From NCBI RefSeq assembly GCF_000092845.1, contig NC_014150.1, positions 930,001 to 994,000 of the forward strand: a DNA stretch of 64,000 nt. Reading direction: 5' to 3'. Numbering within the stretch: the stretch's first letter is position 1; every line of letters starts with the position of its first letter. Origin of the DNA: Brachyspira murdochii DSM 12563 (lineage in GTDB: Bacteria; Spirochaetota; Brachyspiria; Brachyspirales; Brachyspiraceae). The translations under genes and the position numbers were made by a program. The notes below the pieces were generated by a model, which did not search any database, was not told the origin of the DNA, and saw only the letters and a program-made list of their open reading frames with translations. Of this stretch, positions 63,449-64,000 are shown piece after piece.

Positions 63449-64000
63449 ATGACTTACTTAGAATACAGCTTTAATGAAAATAGCGGCAGAGAGAACTCAA
63501 GAAAAACATTAGAAAATATTATACTTTCTATGGCTAATACTCATTATAATAAAAATAACCTTACTATAGAGAGAGCGGAAAATAAAAAACCTTATTTCAA
63601 AAATGAAAATATATATTTCAACGGCACTCATACTTCAGATTTATTTGCTTCTGTTATGAGTGAAGATTATGATGTAGGGATAGATGCAGAAAAAATAAAA
63701 AAAAGAGATTTTTTTGATATAGCAAAAGAATATTTTTATGAAAGCGAAATTAAATATCTTGAGAATACTCACAAATTGGAAATAGATTTTTTTACTATAT
63801 GGACAATAAAAGAAGCGTATATAAAAATGCTTGGGAAAACTATATTCGATATAAAAAATGCTCCGGAAGTTGATTTAATTGAAAGAGTAATAAAAAATGC
63901 TGATGATATATTTTTTGCTTCTTTTATACTTGATGACTTATATATAATAAGCATATGCCTTAATACTAAAAATGAAGTTAATCTAAGTCTTAAAGATTTT
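63449..64000 (+). CDS. Sfp-type 4'-phosphopantetheinyl transferase (partial)
   Basis: 184 codons from an ATG at 63449 run off the right edge. The metal site VGIDAEKI is near 75-82 and the second motif WTIKEAYIKMLGK near 117-129; both are hallmarks of Sfp-type enzymes that load phosphopantetheine onto carrier proteins. AAGG lies before the ATG and it follows miaB closely. Its target, such as acyl carrier protein, is not visible here; the coaD gene nearby fits a CoA-related setting. Confidence 0.85.
   Translation, partial: MTYLEYSFNENSGRENSRKTLENIILSMANTHYNKNNLTIERAENKKPYFKNENIYFNGTHTSDLFASVMSEDYDVGIDAEKIKKRDFFDIAKEYFYESEIKYLENTHKLEIDFFTIWTIKEAYIKMLGKTIFDIKNAPEVDLIERVIKNADDIFFASFILDDLYIISICLNTKNEVNLSLKDF

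Overview
The window is one contiguous, strongly AT-rich chromosomal segment. The gene set and style (FlcA-like collar protein, DUF4912 and BatA-like proteins, BspA/DUF285 repeats, many Rpn-type and TPR proteins, TTGACA-N16/17-TATAAT promoters) fit a spirochaete, most likely Brachyspira. That assignment is inference from gene content and composition. I see no rRNA, CRISPR array, complete insertion sequence or prophage; there is one tRNA gene (Asn).

Layout. 1-3.6 kb (minus): queA (cut by the window edge), an orphan XPB/Ssl2-N-like protein and lepB. 3.7-7.0 kb (minus): a type IV restriction locus, EVE - EVE - mcrB - mcrC. The two EVE genes are nearly identical, and a one-base difference in a poly-A run separates the second EVE gene from mcrB. 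7.1-8.7 kb: a lipoprotein and glyQ. 8.8-12.3 kb: a D-serine locus (dsdA, a GntP/DsdX permease, a divergent XRE-cupin regulator). 12.3-14.0 kb: aroK and pheA. 14.0-15.1 kb: a gene-poor patch with GC-richer decaying repeats, two near-consensus promoters and a frameshifted pseudogene. 15.1-18.8 kb: PLD-like nuclease, metK, BatA-like VWA protein. 19.0-22.9 kb: a TAXI-type TRAP transporter operon. 23-28 kb: FNT channel, NSS symporter, cupin, a membrane protein and a CaxA-type exchanger. 27.8-33.3 kb: two thioredoxin-like lipoproteins, an Rpn-type nuclease, a GT2 enzyme and a TPR protein. 33.3-42.9 kb: S33 hydrolase, GH4 glycosidase, dGTPase homologue, two BspA-repeat proteins (one fused to DUF4132), scpA and a Gfo/Idh/MocA oxidoreductase. 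43-47.4 kb: a LysM/coiled-coil protein with a partner lipoprotein, and gltD. 47.8-51.5 kb: rpmB, ispH fused to a UbiA-like membrane domain, a DUF4912 protein, a small exported protein and tRNA-Asn. 51.6-55.7 kb: an ABC1/UbiB kinase with a phasin-like partner, a small protein, a TM2 protein and an orphan DNA methyltransferase. 55.8-61.2 kb: a large acidic-repeat/TPR protein (probable FlcA), an ATP synthase epsilon-like gene, a small membrane protein and a thioesterase. 61.4-64 kb: coaD, miaB and a Sfp-type PPTase cut by the edge.

Most of the window is housekeeping and transport. The parts that stand out are the duplicated EVE/McrBC locus, the IspH-UbiA fusion, the BspA-DUF4132 fusion, the decaying repeat patch that carries promoters, the coding minisatellites in the FlcA-like gene, and several genes whose -10 box sits so close to the start codon that the mRNA should be leaderless. 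All function calls come from motifs and family knowledge; no database search was run.
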